From Pomphorhynchus laevis (Eukaryota > Acanthocephala > Palaeacanthocephala > Echinorhynchida > Pomphorhynchidae), in assembly GCA_012934845.2 (NCBI GenBank), contig WNNJ02002496.1, positions 118,912 through 182,911 of the forward strand: 64,000 nt of DNA. The letters run 5' to 3'. Position numbers and translations under genes: made by a program. Of the stretch, positions 9,786 through 20,869 are shown one piece after another (the stretch's first letter is position 1; each line of letters opens with the position of its first letter). The notes under the pieces are model-generated. The model was not told where the DNA came from, did no database searches, and saw nothing but the letters and a program-made list of their open reading frames with translations.

Positions 9786-10084
9786 TATGCTACATCTGAA
9801 TTATCTTTTCATAAATGAATAATTATTGTTTGTTATTAGTCTGTCTTACTTTAACTTTTTGGGAAGGGAAAACTTTTATCAAAGCTATTTTACCTTAAGC
9901 GTATATTAAAAAAGTCGTTCCATTCGTGATATGTTAACACTCATTCATTAATAATTTTATCCATTTAAAAAACATCAATGAGCAGACGACTTATTTTTAA
10001 AGGACCCATTTAGAAAGAAGTTTCTAATTTAAAAATTTAACTGTAAATATGAAATATGATTAATAATCCATATTTGAAATATGA

Positions 10085-10720
10085 TGACTTCTATTAGTCA
10101 ATTAATAAAAATGACTTTTATTTTAAATTTCAATTTTTTATTTTAATTTGATATAAATTATAAAAAATCTTATAAGAATTATTTATAATTATTTATTATT
10201 AAATTATTAAAGTTTGATATTGCATTATTACTTTTAAATTTGTATATTAAATAAGTTGACTCAGATACCTGATTTGATTTATTAACGTCAAAGTGATGAG
10301 AAAGTTAAACGTCACTAAATGTTAAACGTTCGAACTAAATTTATAAATTGATTGAACCAGATCAGCTTAGTCTTCATGTTTTAAATACATCATCTGTTAT
10401 TTATTAGTAAATTCATCAAAAATGATTTTGAATTTAAATTTAAAATTTAAATTTTAAAACCTTATATAACAATGATTTATTAATTATCATTTATAATTAA
10501 CTTTATTTTCATTGGAAATTAATCCTATATTTTAATTCAAACACATCATCTATTATTTTTTAGTCATTTCATAAAAATTGACTTATATAAAATCTTATAA
10601 CAATTATTTATTATTCATAATTATTTAGTATTAATTATTTGATTATTTAAATAATATTTATCATTATTATCTTTAATTTATAAATAATTAAAATAGGTAG
10701 AGAGAGTTAGCTGATTTGAT
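10085..10720 (+). repeat. AT-rich dispersed repeat, two copies
   Basis: Two diverged copies of the AT-rich family described at 820-1290 (10085-10290 and 10380-10720). Each has the TTATTAGTCAATT start and the first has the GACTCAGATACCTGATTTGA end. Confidence 0.5.
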
Positions 10721-10729
10721 TATGCCAAA

Positions 10730-11859
10730 ATTCAAAAGTTCTGTATAGTGAAGTGGAAATATTCATGAGAGAGCATAAAATTCTTTAAAATAAAAACAGT
10801 CAAAACTATTTTAAAGCTAATGCTCTTAACATTTTGTTAATATTTCATGTGATATAAAAATTACAGACTGAATGAATTTCCGTGTACGGATACTTAGGAC
10901 CGACATTTGACGTGTCACTTAATGCTAATTTTGTTAGTATTTGAGTATAAAATACTGAAAAATATAATTATATGAGTGGTCAATTGAGCCTTGTAATGTA
11001 CCAACAAGCATTTAATGGCTCATAACGTTCTCAGCATAGTGGGCTTCACAAATTTACATCCACATATCTCCAATTGAATTGAAAAATCTTAATCAGTTCT
11101 GTAAATATCTGCCTTCCAAGTTCGCAAGAACTAGAAGGTTCTATCATTTGGTTCGCACCAAATAGAGGCATTTTACTTATTAGCAAGTGCTATCTTGCAT
11201 ATAAATAGTTAATCAAAGTACGACCTACATCTGGCAGCGTACTAAAGTAGTGTGCCATGGATTTAATGCCTCTATGCAGAAACCAAGGCGAAAATTAGCC
11301 TATGTATAAGCATGGCTAAAATTTGACGTATACCACAGTAGTTCTCCCACCACATAGCTTCAAACAATTTCATAGCTATCTCTATGCGACATCCAATGTG
11401 AGAAAATATTTAAACATACTAATTTTTATCACATTGAAAGTCCTCAGTGATAAATAAATTTAAATAACAAATGGAAATTAAATTATGCATTAAATGTACC
11501 CTCTGAATTATAGGCATATATAAACATGTTAGTTATAGATAATGATTATAATTAATTAAAATATTATCTATCAATTATTTATTATTTATAATTATCTAAT
11601 ATTTAATTATTCGATTTTTTTATGAACATTTAATGAACATTTAATTAAAATCAATTAAAACTACTATTAAATTATTGAATTATAAATTATAATCTACAAC
11701 AATTAATTAACTTATTAATAAATAATAAATAAGATGTTTCCAAATGAGTAGCATATTTGTTCTTTATAATATGAGATTGTAGAATACAATCCTACTTGTT
11801 TTTTCCCGATATAACAGCATAAATATTAAGAATATATAATTGTAATATACAACAGAAAA
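10730..11859. other. Unassigned, no gene recognised
   Basis: 10990-11410 is less AT-biased and not repeated elsewhere in the window, so it may be unique host sequence, but no frame on either strand gives a recognisable or long protein. The remainder is AT-rich. Confidence 0.35.
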
Positions 11860-13411
11860 CCTTTCTGCTCTTAACCTTTCTGCTCTTATCATTTCTGCTA
11901 TTAGCCTTTCGGCAATTAGTCTTTCTGCTCTTACCTTTTGTGCTCCCTATCTTTCTGCTGTTAAACTTTCTTGCTCTTAGACTATTTGCTCTTACCATTT
12001 CTGCTATTATGCTTTCTGCTCTTACCTTTTGTGCTCTCTCTATCTTTCTGCTGTTAGACTTTTTTGCTCTTAGACTATTCGCTATTACCTTTTCTGCTAT
12101 TACCCTTTCTGTTATTACCCTTTCTGCTATTAGCCTTTCTGCTATTAGCCTTTCTGAGATTAGCCTTTTTGCTATTAGCCTTTCTACTATTAGCATATTT
12201 GCTTTTAGCCCATCAGTTCAAAGCCTTACTGCTCTTAGTCTTTATACTCTTAACCTTTTTGATCTTACCCTTTCTGTTATTAGCCTTCATGCTCTCAGCC
12301 TTTCTGCTCTTACCATTTCTGCTTTTTCCCTTTCTGCCCTCCACCTTTTTGCTGTTAGACTTACTGCTCTTAGCGTTTCTGCTATTAGCCTTTCTGCTCC
12401 TAGCCTTTCTGCCTCTTGGTCTCTATGTTCATAGCCTTTCTGATCTTGGCCTCTATGCTCTTAGCCCATCTGCTCTTATCCTTTCTGCTCTTACCCTTTC
12501 TGATCTTCCCGTTCTGCTCATACACTTTATGATCTTACATTTTCTTAGCCTTTCTGCCCTTAGCTTTTTTACTATAAAACTTTTTGATTTTAGCCCAACC
12601 GCTCTTATACTTTCTGCTCTACCCCTTTCTATACCCTATCTTTCTGTTGTTAGACTTTCTGCTCTTATCATTTCTGTTCTTAGCCTCTATGCTCTTAGTC
12701 TTTCTGCTCTTAGTCTTTCTGCTCTTAGTCTTTCTTATTAGCATTTCTGTTGTTAGTCTTTCTGCAGTTAGCCTTATTGATCTTAGTGTTCCTACCCTTA
12801 GCTTTTGCTCCTATACTTTTTACTTTATATCTTCCTGCTCGTAGACTTTCAGCTCTTAGCCTATCTGATATTTGCATTTCTGCTCTTAGCCTTTCTGATC
12901 TTAATCCTTCTGCTCTCAAACTTTCTATTCTATATATATTTCTGCTCGTAGCCTTTCTGCTCTTTACACTTGCTCTCTTTACATTTCTACTAGTTGCCCT
13001 ACTTCACCTAGACTTTCTACCCGATATATTTCTGCTCTTAGCCTTTCTGATCTTACTCATACTGCTACTAGCTTTTCTACTCGCTATCTTTATGTTCCTA
13101 TCATTCATGCTCTTACCCTTTCTGCCCCTAGATTTTCTGTTCAAAGTCTTGCTATAGGCTTTGATTTTAGTCTTTCAGCTCTAAGCCTTTCTGATCTTAG
13201 CCCGTCTACTCCTAGACTTTCTACTATCTTTCAGCTCCTAGACTTTGCTATTAATCTTTCTGCTCTTAGTCGTTCTGCTATTACTCTTTCTCCTCTTAAC
13301 TATTCTGATCCTAGCCTTACTGCTATTTGCCTTTCAGCTCTCAGCATTTCTGCTCTTAGCCTTTTTTGCTCTTATATTTTTCTATTAGCCTTTCTGCTCT
13401 TAGCTGCATTT
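11860..13411. repeat. 15-bp minisatellite array, diverged
   Basis: About 100 imperfect copies of TTTCTGCTCTTAGCC. No long run of identical units is seen, so it is old. Because 15 is a multiple of three, it stays open in several frames and yields leucine-rich pseudo-proteins on both strands; these are not genes. The same repeat, in reverse orientation and better preserved, is at 25893-27910. Confidence 0.9.
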
Positions 13412-13429
13412 GGACAATACTGTCTATGA

Positions 13430-13800
13430 ATGTTTAACAACATAATTTATAGTTTCGATGATCCATTAAGTTGGAAATCGTATATTATTAAAGATCCTTA
13501 CAAGGACACCGAATTTATGAATGACCTAACTCTTAAAAGTTTCGCCATAATCAACCACTCTTTCAAGTTATTTTCTTGTATCTTAACTAAAAAAATTACT
13601 AAATTTGCTGAGTGTATTTCACCTAATGAGCAATTTGACTTTCGTCCAGGTAGATTAACGCAAACATCATTATCTTTTTCTAAACTCTTTTTTAGCGCAT
13701 AACTAACAGCGGACATACGTATGCTTATTTGTTGACTTCTCAAAAGCATTTGATAAGGTAAATCGAGAAAATCTCTACGTTAAGCTAATAAATATGCATC
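13430..13800 (+). mobile_element. LINE reverse-transcriptase fragment, clade unclear
   Basis: The frame 13430-13702 carries LFSCILTKKITKF, PNEQFDFRPGRLTQTS, followed in another frame by FVDFSKAFDKVNRENL. These are the middle motifs of a non-LTR reverse transcriptase (blocks before the catalytic box). It abuts the minisatellite at its left. It is distinct from the jockey-like element that follows at 14081. Confidence 0.6.
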
Positions 13801-14080
13801 ATCTTGTCCCCATATAGGACGGAACACACCATGTCGAGTCTTGCATTTCTATCAATTGGTGTGACGCTGTTGGTGAAGCAAACATCCAGATTAATCGGGC
13901 TCAGAGTGGGTTCAATTTAAACATTGTGGCAGATTTCGGTGAGATTACAGTCTGTATATTAAGAGTATTTTGTGCAAATGTGATCGGTGAACCAGAAGTT
14001 AATATAGGGCAACTTCTGCAGTTTGACGCCAGGCAATTGAAGCATACTTTCTTGTCGCTGGCGCAACAGCATCCCTTACG

Positions 14081-15030
14081 CACAAGGCTGTTTTCCTTGA
14101 CTTTTCTGTTATATTTGACGTATCTCCATTCCCTTCGTTATCTCGTCTCTCAGGTCCCTCGGGCTGCCTGCGAAAATTGTTAACCGGGTGGAGATTTTGC
14201 TGAACACCAAGCGTTTCTACTGTAGACGACCATGACGCGCGTAAGCTCTACCCTATTACGGGTGTGCCTCAAGGATGCCCACTTTCTCTAATCTTATATC
14301 TTGATGCATCCATTGTATTATTCAGGACTTTTAAACGTGATCGACATCTAGTAGTATACGCTTATGATACCACAGCCCTGTTCTCTGGACGCAGGTGCAA
14401 TGATGTAGTCTCGGACATCAGCCGTTTCTTTTTAAGATTAAAAGACCAGTTAACCATATCCAATCTTATTTTAAATTCTTCCAAATCGCAGGTTGCTGTC
14501 TTTCATGGCGCCCTGCGACAAAGAAAAAATTAAAGAGACTAGCACTCTCAGTTCTATCTTCCATATTGACTAATCAACCACTCCCTACCTTCACAAGTCG
14601 AGTAAAATATCTAGGGTTCACCGTTACGGTAAATTGGTCGGCAAAAGCTGACCTGGATAGACTCAAACGTATCCTGAAGAAAGCTATGTGGGCCCTGAAA
14701 CGGGCTCAACATATGTCATCGATTGGGAAAGCCCAAGTGCGCCTTTGGATTACTTGGGTTATCTTGGGATTAGTCTTCTTTTAGAGACGACGTCCCCCAG
14801 AGCAAAAACTAAGGTTTCTCAAGCTCCTCATCTCGCGATTACCGAACATAGTCCGCATCGATTAGACTCTTCGGGGGAGGGTGAAAGACCCCGGGTAGTT
14901 CAGTTCGAGAGCGGCGTGTTGGATTGGCTGGAGAGCTCAGATCCCGCTGGAACTGAGGCCGTGATACATGAAGAAGACTGGCTGGCTTTTGATTCTCTTT
15001 TTTCTCTGAATGTTGTATTTTAAGTAACTT
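14081..15030 (+). mobile_element. Jockey-like LINE, 3' fragment (copy 1)
   Basis: 5'-truncated. Starts near AVFLDFS, then ITGVPQGCPLSLILYLDAS, VVYAYDTTALFSG (catalytic YADD altered to YAYD), LILNSSKSQVAVFHG and VKYLGFTVTVNWSAKADLDRLKR in two frames, and ends near a tryptophan- and glutamate-rich tail with DWLAFDSLF before the stop at 15021. Three more copies of this family are on the minus strand (24372-25890, 53140-56220, 56560-58152). Confidence 0.8.
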
Positions 15031-15545
15031 TTTTAGTGATTATATAGAAAGACGTTAGTTTTTTAGCAAAATCTGTATTATTATATGATATAGTCGGGGA
15101 TGATTGAATCAGATATTCAAATACATCGTAGTAAAAACCAAGACTTATCAATAAAAATTCATAACCTGCGACTATCGATTTAGTTACAAGAATCGAAGGA
15201 CACCGTGTAAGGAAAGACTTTAAAGTTTTCGATACACTTATTTGGTCAATAATATTTACACGGTTATTGTTCAAAGTGACGACGAAATGATCATGTGAAA
15301 ATTAGATGGATGCCTAGAGATATTTATAAGAGATAATGAATTCGATGGGTCGATATTCTAGTGAGTTTATCGGAATTAACAAGGTGGTCACCATGGTGAA
15401 ATCTAATTAATGGCTTTGGTCTTCATAATGTTGACAGCAAGGCCGTTTTTATAATATTAGAATTAGCTTATTAATTAAATTTTTGTAAGGATCTTAATGG
15501 ATTTTAAGAAATGCCCTCGTTTATGGCATTTTTGACATATAACGT
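15031..15545. other. Unassigned
   Basis: AT-rich, with no gene, no repeat shared with the window, and only a weak 84-codon minus-strand frame (15020-15274) that I do not support. Confidence 0.3.
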
Positions 15546-16260
15546 CTAGTGCTGGACACTGAGTTCGAGCATGTCTAGCGCTACCGCAAAATAACATTTA
15601 GAAGAAAGGCGAACGGCATCACATCCGTCGATCGAGCGTTCTTCTAAAGACTCAATCGACATTGGTTCAATTGATACCTCATTGATTGTAGGGGCTTCAT
15701 GATGCGGTTGAGACGACGAAAATGGAGAAACTTGATTGAAAAGCAATGTTTGATTATGCGCAGATTCATTTATATATGCGTGATTGTATGCTTCTTCTTT
15801 ATAAAGAGTTTGCAATTCCAATAAACGTTCTTGAATTAATTGTGACGATATTTCGGTTAGAAAAGTATCACGAAAAATCATCTTGATGTTTATATGCTGA
15901 CACTGATTTTAAAGCAAATTGTTTGCCAAGTGATTCAGGTGAACGTATAAATTGATCTTGTCGTAGGGAGTTCGATTAGTGGCACATAAATACTTCACTT
16001 GTTGACTTGATAAAATTATTTTTAAGCAATTCAATAGCTGTATCGTACGTATCATACCCGTCATTTAGTTCAAATATAGTAGATGAAATATGTATCACGA
16101 GTAGATCAAGTCTTTAGCGTCATTGGTATATGTAATAGTACGTATAAAAGCTTCTAAACGTCGGTGCCAGTGTACCCATTCTTTCGAATAATTGCCTTGA
16201 TCCGGGGTCAGGTCAAGAACATAGGGCTTGAGAAGCTTTTCCATTTTCCATTGACAATGT
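15546..16260 (-). mobile_element. LTR-retrotransposon gag-like fossil
   Basis: The minus strand has a gag-like stretch with a tryptophan pair spaced as in the capsid region of Gypsy-type LTR elements, followed by a polar 111-residue frame (15546-15881). No LTRs, protease or polymerase were found beside it. It is old, incomplete and broken; family assignment is tentative. Confidence 0.4.
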
Positions 16261-16636
16261 TTCGAATAAATTGTACCGAAGGCGTAATATGATGATAAAA
16301 TAAGAGAATATGGCTTTATTCAAAATATCTGAAAGAGATAATAGTTAATCATAATAACAAACTATTACACATCATTCAACCCAACTACATGATCATACAA
16401 ATACGAAGTTCACTTCTTATTTCGAAAGAAATTCAATATGATCAAATAAATTGAATTATTGTCAATAGTTTCGTTAGGGGCGGTTTGATTCTTTGTAAAA
16501 TGTGAAACTAATGTAAATTATTAGTGTCGTTAGGGGCCGTGTTACAATATCATTCGATTCATAGAATTCATAGCAACAACATGCGATTATGTTAATTAAA
16601 TTATTAAATATAATTATTGTTTTATTTAACCCTTTT

Positions 16637-16979
16637 TACTAATAAATTATTATTAGTATATTAATAATATTATTATGGCTGAATTACATCCTCCCGCGCA
16701 ACTAATTTTACCAGAGGCAGTATTATCTTTGCCAATAACTAATTGTAAATTCCATCACTTTTCTATATATAGTGGAATCGATGGACGTGCGATTATCAAG
16801 GAATCGTATAGGACCCATGAGGGGTTGGTCCTTATGGGACAACGGCGATTGGTTTTAGGAGGATGTTAACAGCTTTCGGATCGCATTCGATAAATTATTA
16901 TTAGTATATTAATAATATACTAATAATATAATATCCTAATATATTAATAATAATATACTAATATACTAATTTCAGTTTG
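16637..16979. repeat. TA-rich microsatellite with a 210-bp interruption
   Basis: ATAAATTATTATTAGTATAT occurs at about 16641 and again at about 16889, followed by TAATAATAT-type repeats up to 16975. Between them lies a less AT-rich 210-bp segment with a 64-residue frame (16675-16869, beginning MAELHPPAQL) of unknown nature. The flanking direct repeats suggest an insertion or an unequal exchange in the microsatellite. Confidence 0.5.
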
Positions 16980-17013
16980 AAATTCTAAGCTGCTAACCAA
17001 TAACTTTTTACAA

Positions 17014-17170
17014 TCGACTTTCCAAATCGACTTTCCAGATCAACTTTCCAGATCGACTTTCCAGATCGACTTTCCAGATCGACTTTCCAGATCGACTTTC
17101 CAGATCGACTTTCCAGATCGACTTTCCAGATCGACTTTCCAGATCGACTTTCCAGATCGACTTTCCAGAT
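17014..17170 (+). repeat. 13-bp minisatellite at LINE 5' end
   Basis: Twelve copies of TCGACTTTCCAGA (two with one substitution). It is free of stops in every plus frame and runs straight into the open frame that carries the cysteine motif. Confidence 0.9.
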
Positions 17171-20100
17171 CATGGTTCGCGGCAAACCTTCGGTCCAACG
17201 ATTGCTGCTCTTGCAATGGTTCCGCAGCTGTTTGCAAAGGGTGTAAGTGCGCAAAATCAGGAAAAGCATGTGTCAACTGCCGAGCCAAGAAATGTAGAAA
17301 TCAATCATCAATTAACCAACCTACAAGTCGTAACTCTATCGCTCAAATGCTATCAAATTCCGCTGCTGCGCCAGTCGAACGAGTTCATCCATCAATTGCA
17401 TTGGACATACCGCGGGAAAGCGATGTTGTCCATAACCAGGTTGAGTCTACCGCGCGCCAATTAACGCTTCACGATATCTACGAAATCGTTATCACTTGGC
17501 CCCCAGCGCTCTTGGATCCACCTCGCTGTAATTCTACGAACGAATTTGTGGACATCATGGCTGATCTTTACTACCAAGCTTCGGAGGAAGTGCACTTTCA
17601 ATCCTGCTCCGCGCTTGAGGCGGCAACCGTGCTCTCTCGTTGTGTGCTTCAGAGAATCGAAAGTCGTAAAACGGCGATCATACGCAAAGCTATGGAACGT
17701 AGGCTGGATCTTTGGAGAAATAACGATTTTAATGCCCTCTTTGACGAAGCGAGATGCCTGCAGGCCCGAGCTGATTTGAATAAATACGATGGTAAAAATA
17801 CTGAATGGAAAACCAGATACTGCAATCTTGTGAAGAAAGGCCGTCTAAGCGCTGCAACATCCATCCTATCTGGCATTCAAACTTCTTGAACCCTTCGTGC
17901 AGGCATTGATTGATGGTTTTACAGTAAAGAATCTCCTACAGAGGTTACATCCTGAAGCAGCAGAGGCAAAGCCGGAAGCACTTCTGCATGCTCCCATGAT
18001 GGGTGTGGTTCCTCATCATCCGTCTACATTCCTTGCAATTGACGCAAGCGACATCGTAAAAGCGTACCACTTCACATTTGGCACAGCAGGCCCATCCGGC
18101 GTGGATGCGCTTATGTGGAAACGCATGCTCACGGCTTTCGGTACTCATTCTAAAAAGCTTGCTGAAGCTCTTGCCGCTCTAGCAGTCAAAATCGCTTCTG
18201 AAAAAGTCTCGCCTAATTCTATTAATGCTTTCGTAGCTTGCCGATTTGTGGCCATCCCGAAAAAGAATGGAGGTATTCGACCGATTGGAATAGCCGAAGT
18301 CGGTAGACGGATTGTCTGCAAAGCGATTTTGCAACATATAAAAACGGATTTGCAAGACATCGCTGGATTAGAGCAACTATGTGCCTCACAACGGAGTGGT
18401 GTGGACTTTTGTATACACTCTCTACGCAATAACTTCCACAACAATCCAGAATTTGGCTTACTGTGTGTCGACGCCTCCAACGCTTTTAACAGCTTAAACT
18501 GCCGAGTAGCTGTTCATAACATGTCGCATTTATGTCCGTCATTGGCGCAAACTTTCCAAAACATCTATTCTGTCGATGCTCGTCTTATTTTGGAAGGTGG
18601 TTCGCTCCACTCGAAGGAGGGTGTGACTCAAGGCCTTCCTTAGCAATGGCCATCTTCGCAATGGCTTCTCTGCCTCTTATAAGGATGATAAGGGATCAAT
18701 GTCCTGGTGTTGTTCAACGGTGGTTTGCAGACGACGCGAACTTCCTCGGCCCCCCATCGATGCTTGAGAAAGTACTTTATATCCTACAACAGCACGGACC
18801 TGATTATGGCTATCATGTTAAACCAGCCAAATCTGCTCTTCTTCTGCACGAAACGATGACAGTAGATCAATCAAAGTTTGCAGGTGTCGACATAAGGCAC
18901 GATGGTGTTAAGATTCTCGGCTCATTCATTGGATCAAGTGCGTTCATGAAAGAATCGACCAGAGAGCGAATTGAAGATGACGTTTATCTGACAGACCGGC
19001 TCACAGAGATATGCTCTGTAGACCCGCATATTTCTTACATCGGATTGACCAAGTCATTGCAATGGAAGTGGACACACTTCTTACGCACAACGAGTTGCTC
19101 CGATGACGACCTTGCACCTTTGCGGGATGCAATTACCGGGAGATTCTTAAAGGAAATGACAAAGCAGGACCTTTCAGAAGATTGGGTGAAGGTACTTACC
19201 AGTCCCATACGAGAAGGAGGCCTCGGGATCATTGACCCTCTGTTCGTGAAGGACCTGGAATTCAGCTCTTCTGAGAGAATGTGCTCGTCATTCACGTCAG
19301 ATTGCCAAGGTGTCGTCTTCAGAACCGAACAGCAAAAGATCGGCGAGCGGATTACTGCTGAAAGAAAGACAGCCGCAATTGGCCGCTTTAATTACGCGAA
19401 GTCGAACTTAAATGAAATCTCACAGGAAGCCCTTGCATACGCGTCCGTTTATGGTGCATCGTCATGGCTTTCCATAGTGCCCCCGGTTCGTGAAAACTTC
19501 CATATTCTTCCACGTGAATTCAGAGATAGTATGGCTATGCGGTATGCTTGAGAACCGACTGACATGCCCACGAGATGCATATGCAATACTCCTGCATGCT
19601 TGAAGCATCTCCTTTCATGTCGGCGTGGATGGTTGCAGATTTTTCGTCACAATATCGTTCGTGATATCCTTTCCCGAAATCTAACGACTGTTTGTCATGG
19701 TGTAGGGATCGAACCTGTACTCGATAGTCCCAGCGTGGATCACGTATTCACCAATAGTGCAACGACAAGAGATCTTGACGCACGAGTGGATATCGTCTGT
19801 ACTGGACTGTTTCCCGGTAGATTCGAGCGGACGTATATAGACGTCAGCATTTTCAACAACCTTGCCGAATCTTACCGTACAAGCACGTCCAGTTCGTTCA
19901 ACTTCCACGAAGCAAGAACGAAGTCTAAATATGAGGAACGGGTTCAACAGATTGCAAGAGGCACATTTGTACCCTTCATCGCTTCGACAAACGGCGGATT
20001 GAGTGAAAGCTCTCGTGCTGTGTTGCGCCAAATCGCCTTTCTGCAGGCGCAGAGGTCTGACCAAACGACATACGCACAGTGCTTGACTCGCATTACACGT

Positions 20101-20199
20101 GAAATCGGTGTTGCCCTATGCCGCGCGGCGTCGATATGCATCCGGGGTTACCGTTCTTCAAGTGGAAAGGCCGTCCGCCTCGAGCAACAGGAGCCTTAG
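17170..20199 (+). pseudogene. LINE polyprotein: Cys motif, RT, restriction-like endonuclease
   Basis: Cysteine-rich N-terminus (17203-17300: paired Cys, then CKGC-KC-6-C-2-C-4-C), a conserved linker with DIMADLYYQASEEVHF, then RT motifs: GPSGVDALMWKRML, KKNGGIRPIGIAEVGRRI, LLCVDASNAFNSLN, GVTQGLP and FADDANFLG. The last frame (19564-20199) has a Cys/His knuckle (C5, C7, C12, H15, C19), RHNIVRD, and the endonuclease core with Asp76 and Asp93 in ARVDIV and YIDVSIF. It is broken by a frameshift near 17880, a one-base loss near 18636 and an in-frame TGA at 19549; the first and last thirds share a frame. Few lesions imply a fairly recent copy. Confidence 0.85.
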
Positions 20200-20297
20200 C
20201 TAAAGCACACGCCCCGTAACATGAAATTCAAACATAATGATATTTGGGTTAAATTCCCTTTGTAAACTTTGTGAATAAAGCTTTTCTTCTAAAAAAT

Positions 20298-20869
20298 ATA
20301 TTAATAATATTATTAATTATTATATTAATTAGCTTATATTTTTGAAAGGATATTAATGAATTTTGTAATATTTTTGAATACCTATTGTTTTGATTGTCTT
20401 AATTTACCATAAATTATTCGTGAATATACACCCACCAGAATAAAAACATTAAATGTTTCGGTTCAATATTTCGACTATCAATTATATTATAACGAAATTG
20501 ATACACAACGATGTGTGTTTCTTCTGCTTGGGTATTCTTTATTAGTGAAAAGAAGGAACCTACATTGTGTGGTCGAAAATATCATTGGATGTTGGTGTCC
20601 GTTTGATTTCTTACATTTCACGTGCTGAGAGACTAAGTTATTAAGTACTTTGTCATCATTAAAGTTGACAGGAGAGTCACAATGGTAATATAGTGTAATT
20701 GTATTATTCATGGCTTAACCGGATAGCTCCATTTGTCTATGTTGCTTTATACATTTTCATTTTTTAAAATAAAGCTTTATACATTTAATAATAACAACAA
20801 TTTATTGACAAGAAAAAACAAATAATATTACACCAGATTTTTCCCGTCAACCATTGGTCCGGGTGTCAG
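20298..20869. other. AT-rich, no gene seen
   Basis: Continuation of the TA-rich target microsatellite, then AT-rich DNA with a weak 74-codon minus-strand frame (20487-20711) that I do not support. Confidence 0.3.

Larger units (their letters stand above)
16980..20297 (+). mobile_element. LINE with restriction-like endonuclease, near full length
   Basis: Runs from a 13-bp minisatellite 5' end through cysteine-rich, reverse-transcriptase and PD-(D/E)XK-like domains to a 3' UTR with AATAAA near 20273 and a short A run at 20291-20297. Both flanks are the same TATTAATAATATTA microsatellite, so it sits inside a TA-rich target. It belongs to the non-LTR group with a C-terminal restriction-like endonuclease (R2, NeSL, Utopia and relatives); I cannot name the clade. 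The G/C content is well above that of neighbouring DNA. Confidence 0.85.

Noticed and set aside
11792-13157. Overlapping leucine-rich and arginine-rich frames on both strands
   Set aside because: All are translations of the older 15-bp minisatellite.
16985-17288. Minus-strand frames with repeated SGKSIWKVDLE
   Set aside because: Antisense reading of the 13-bp minisatellite at the LINE 5' end.
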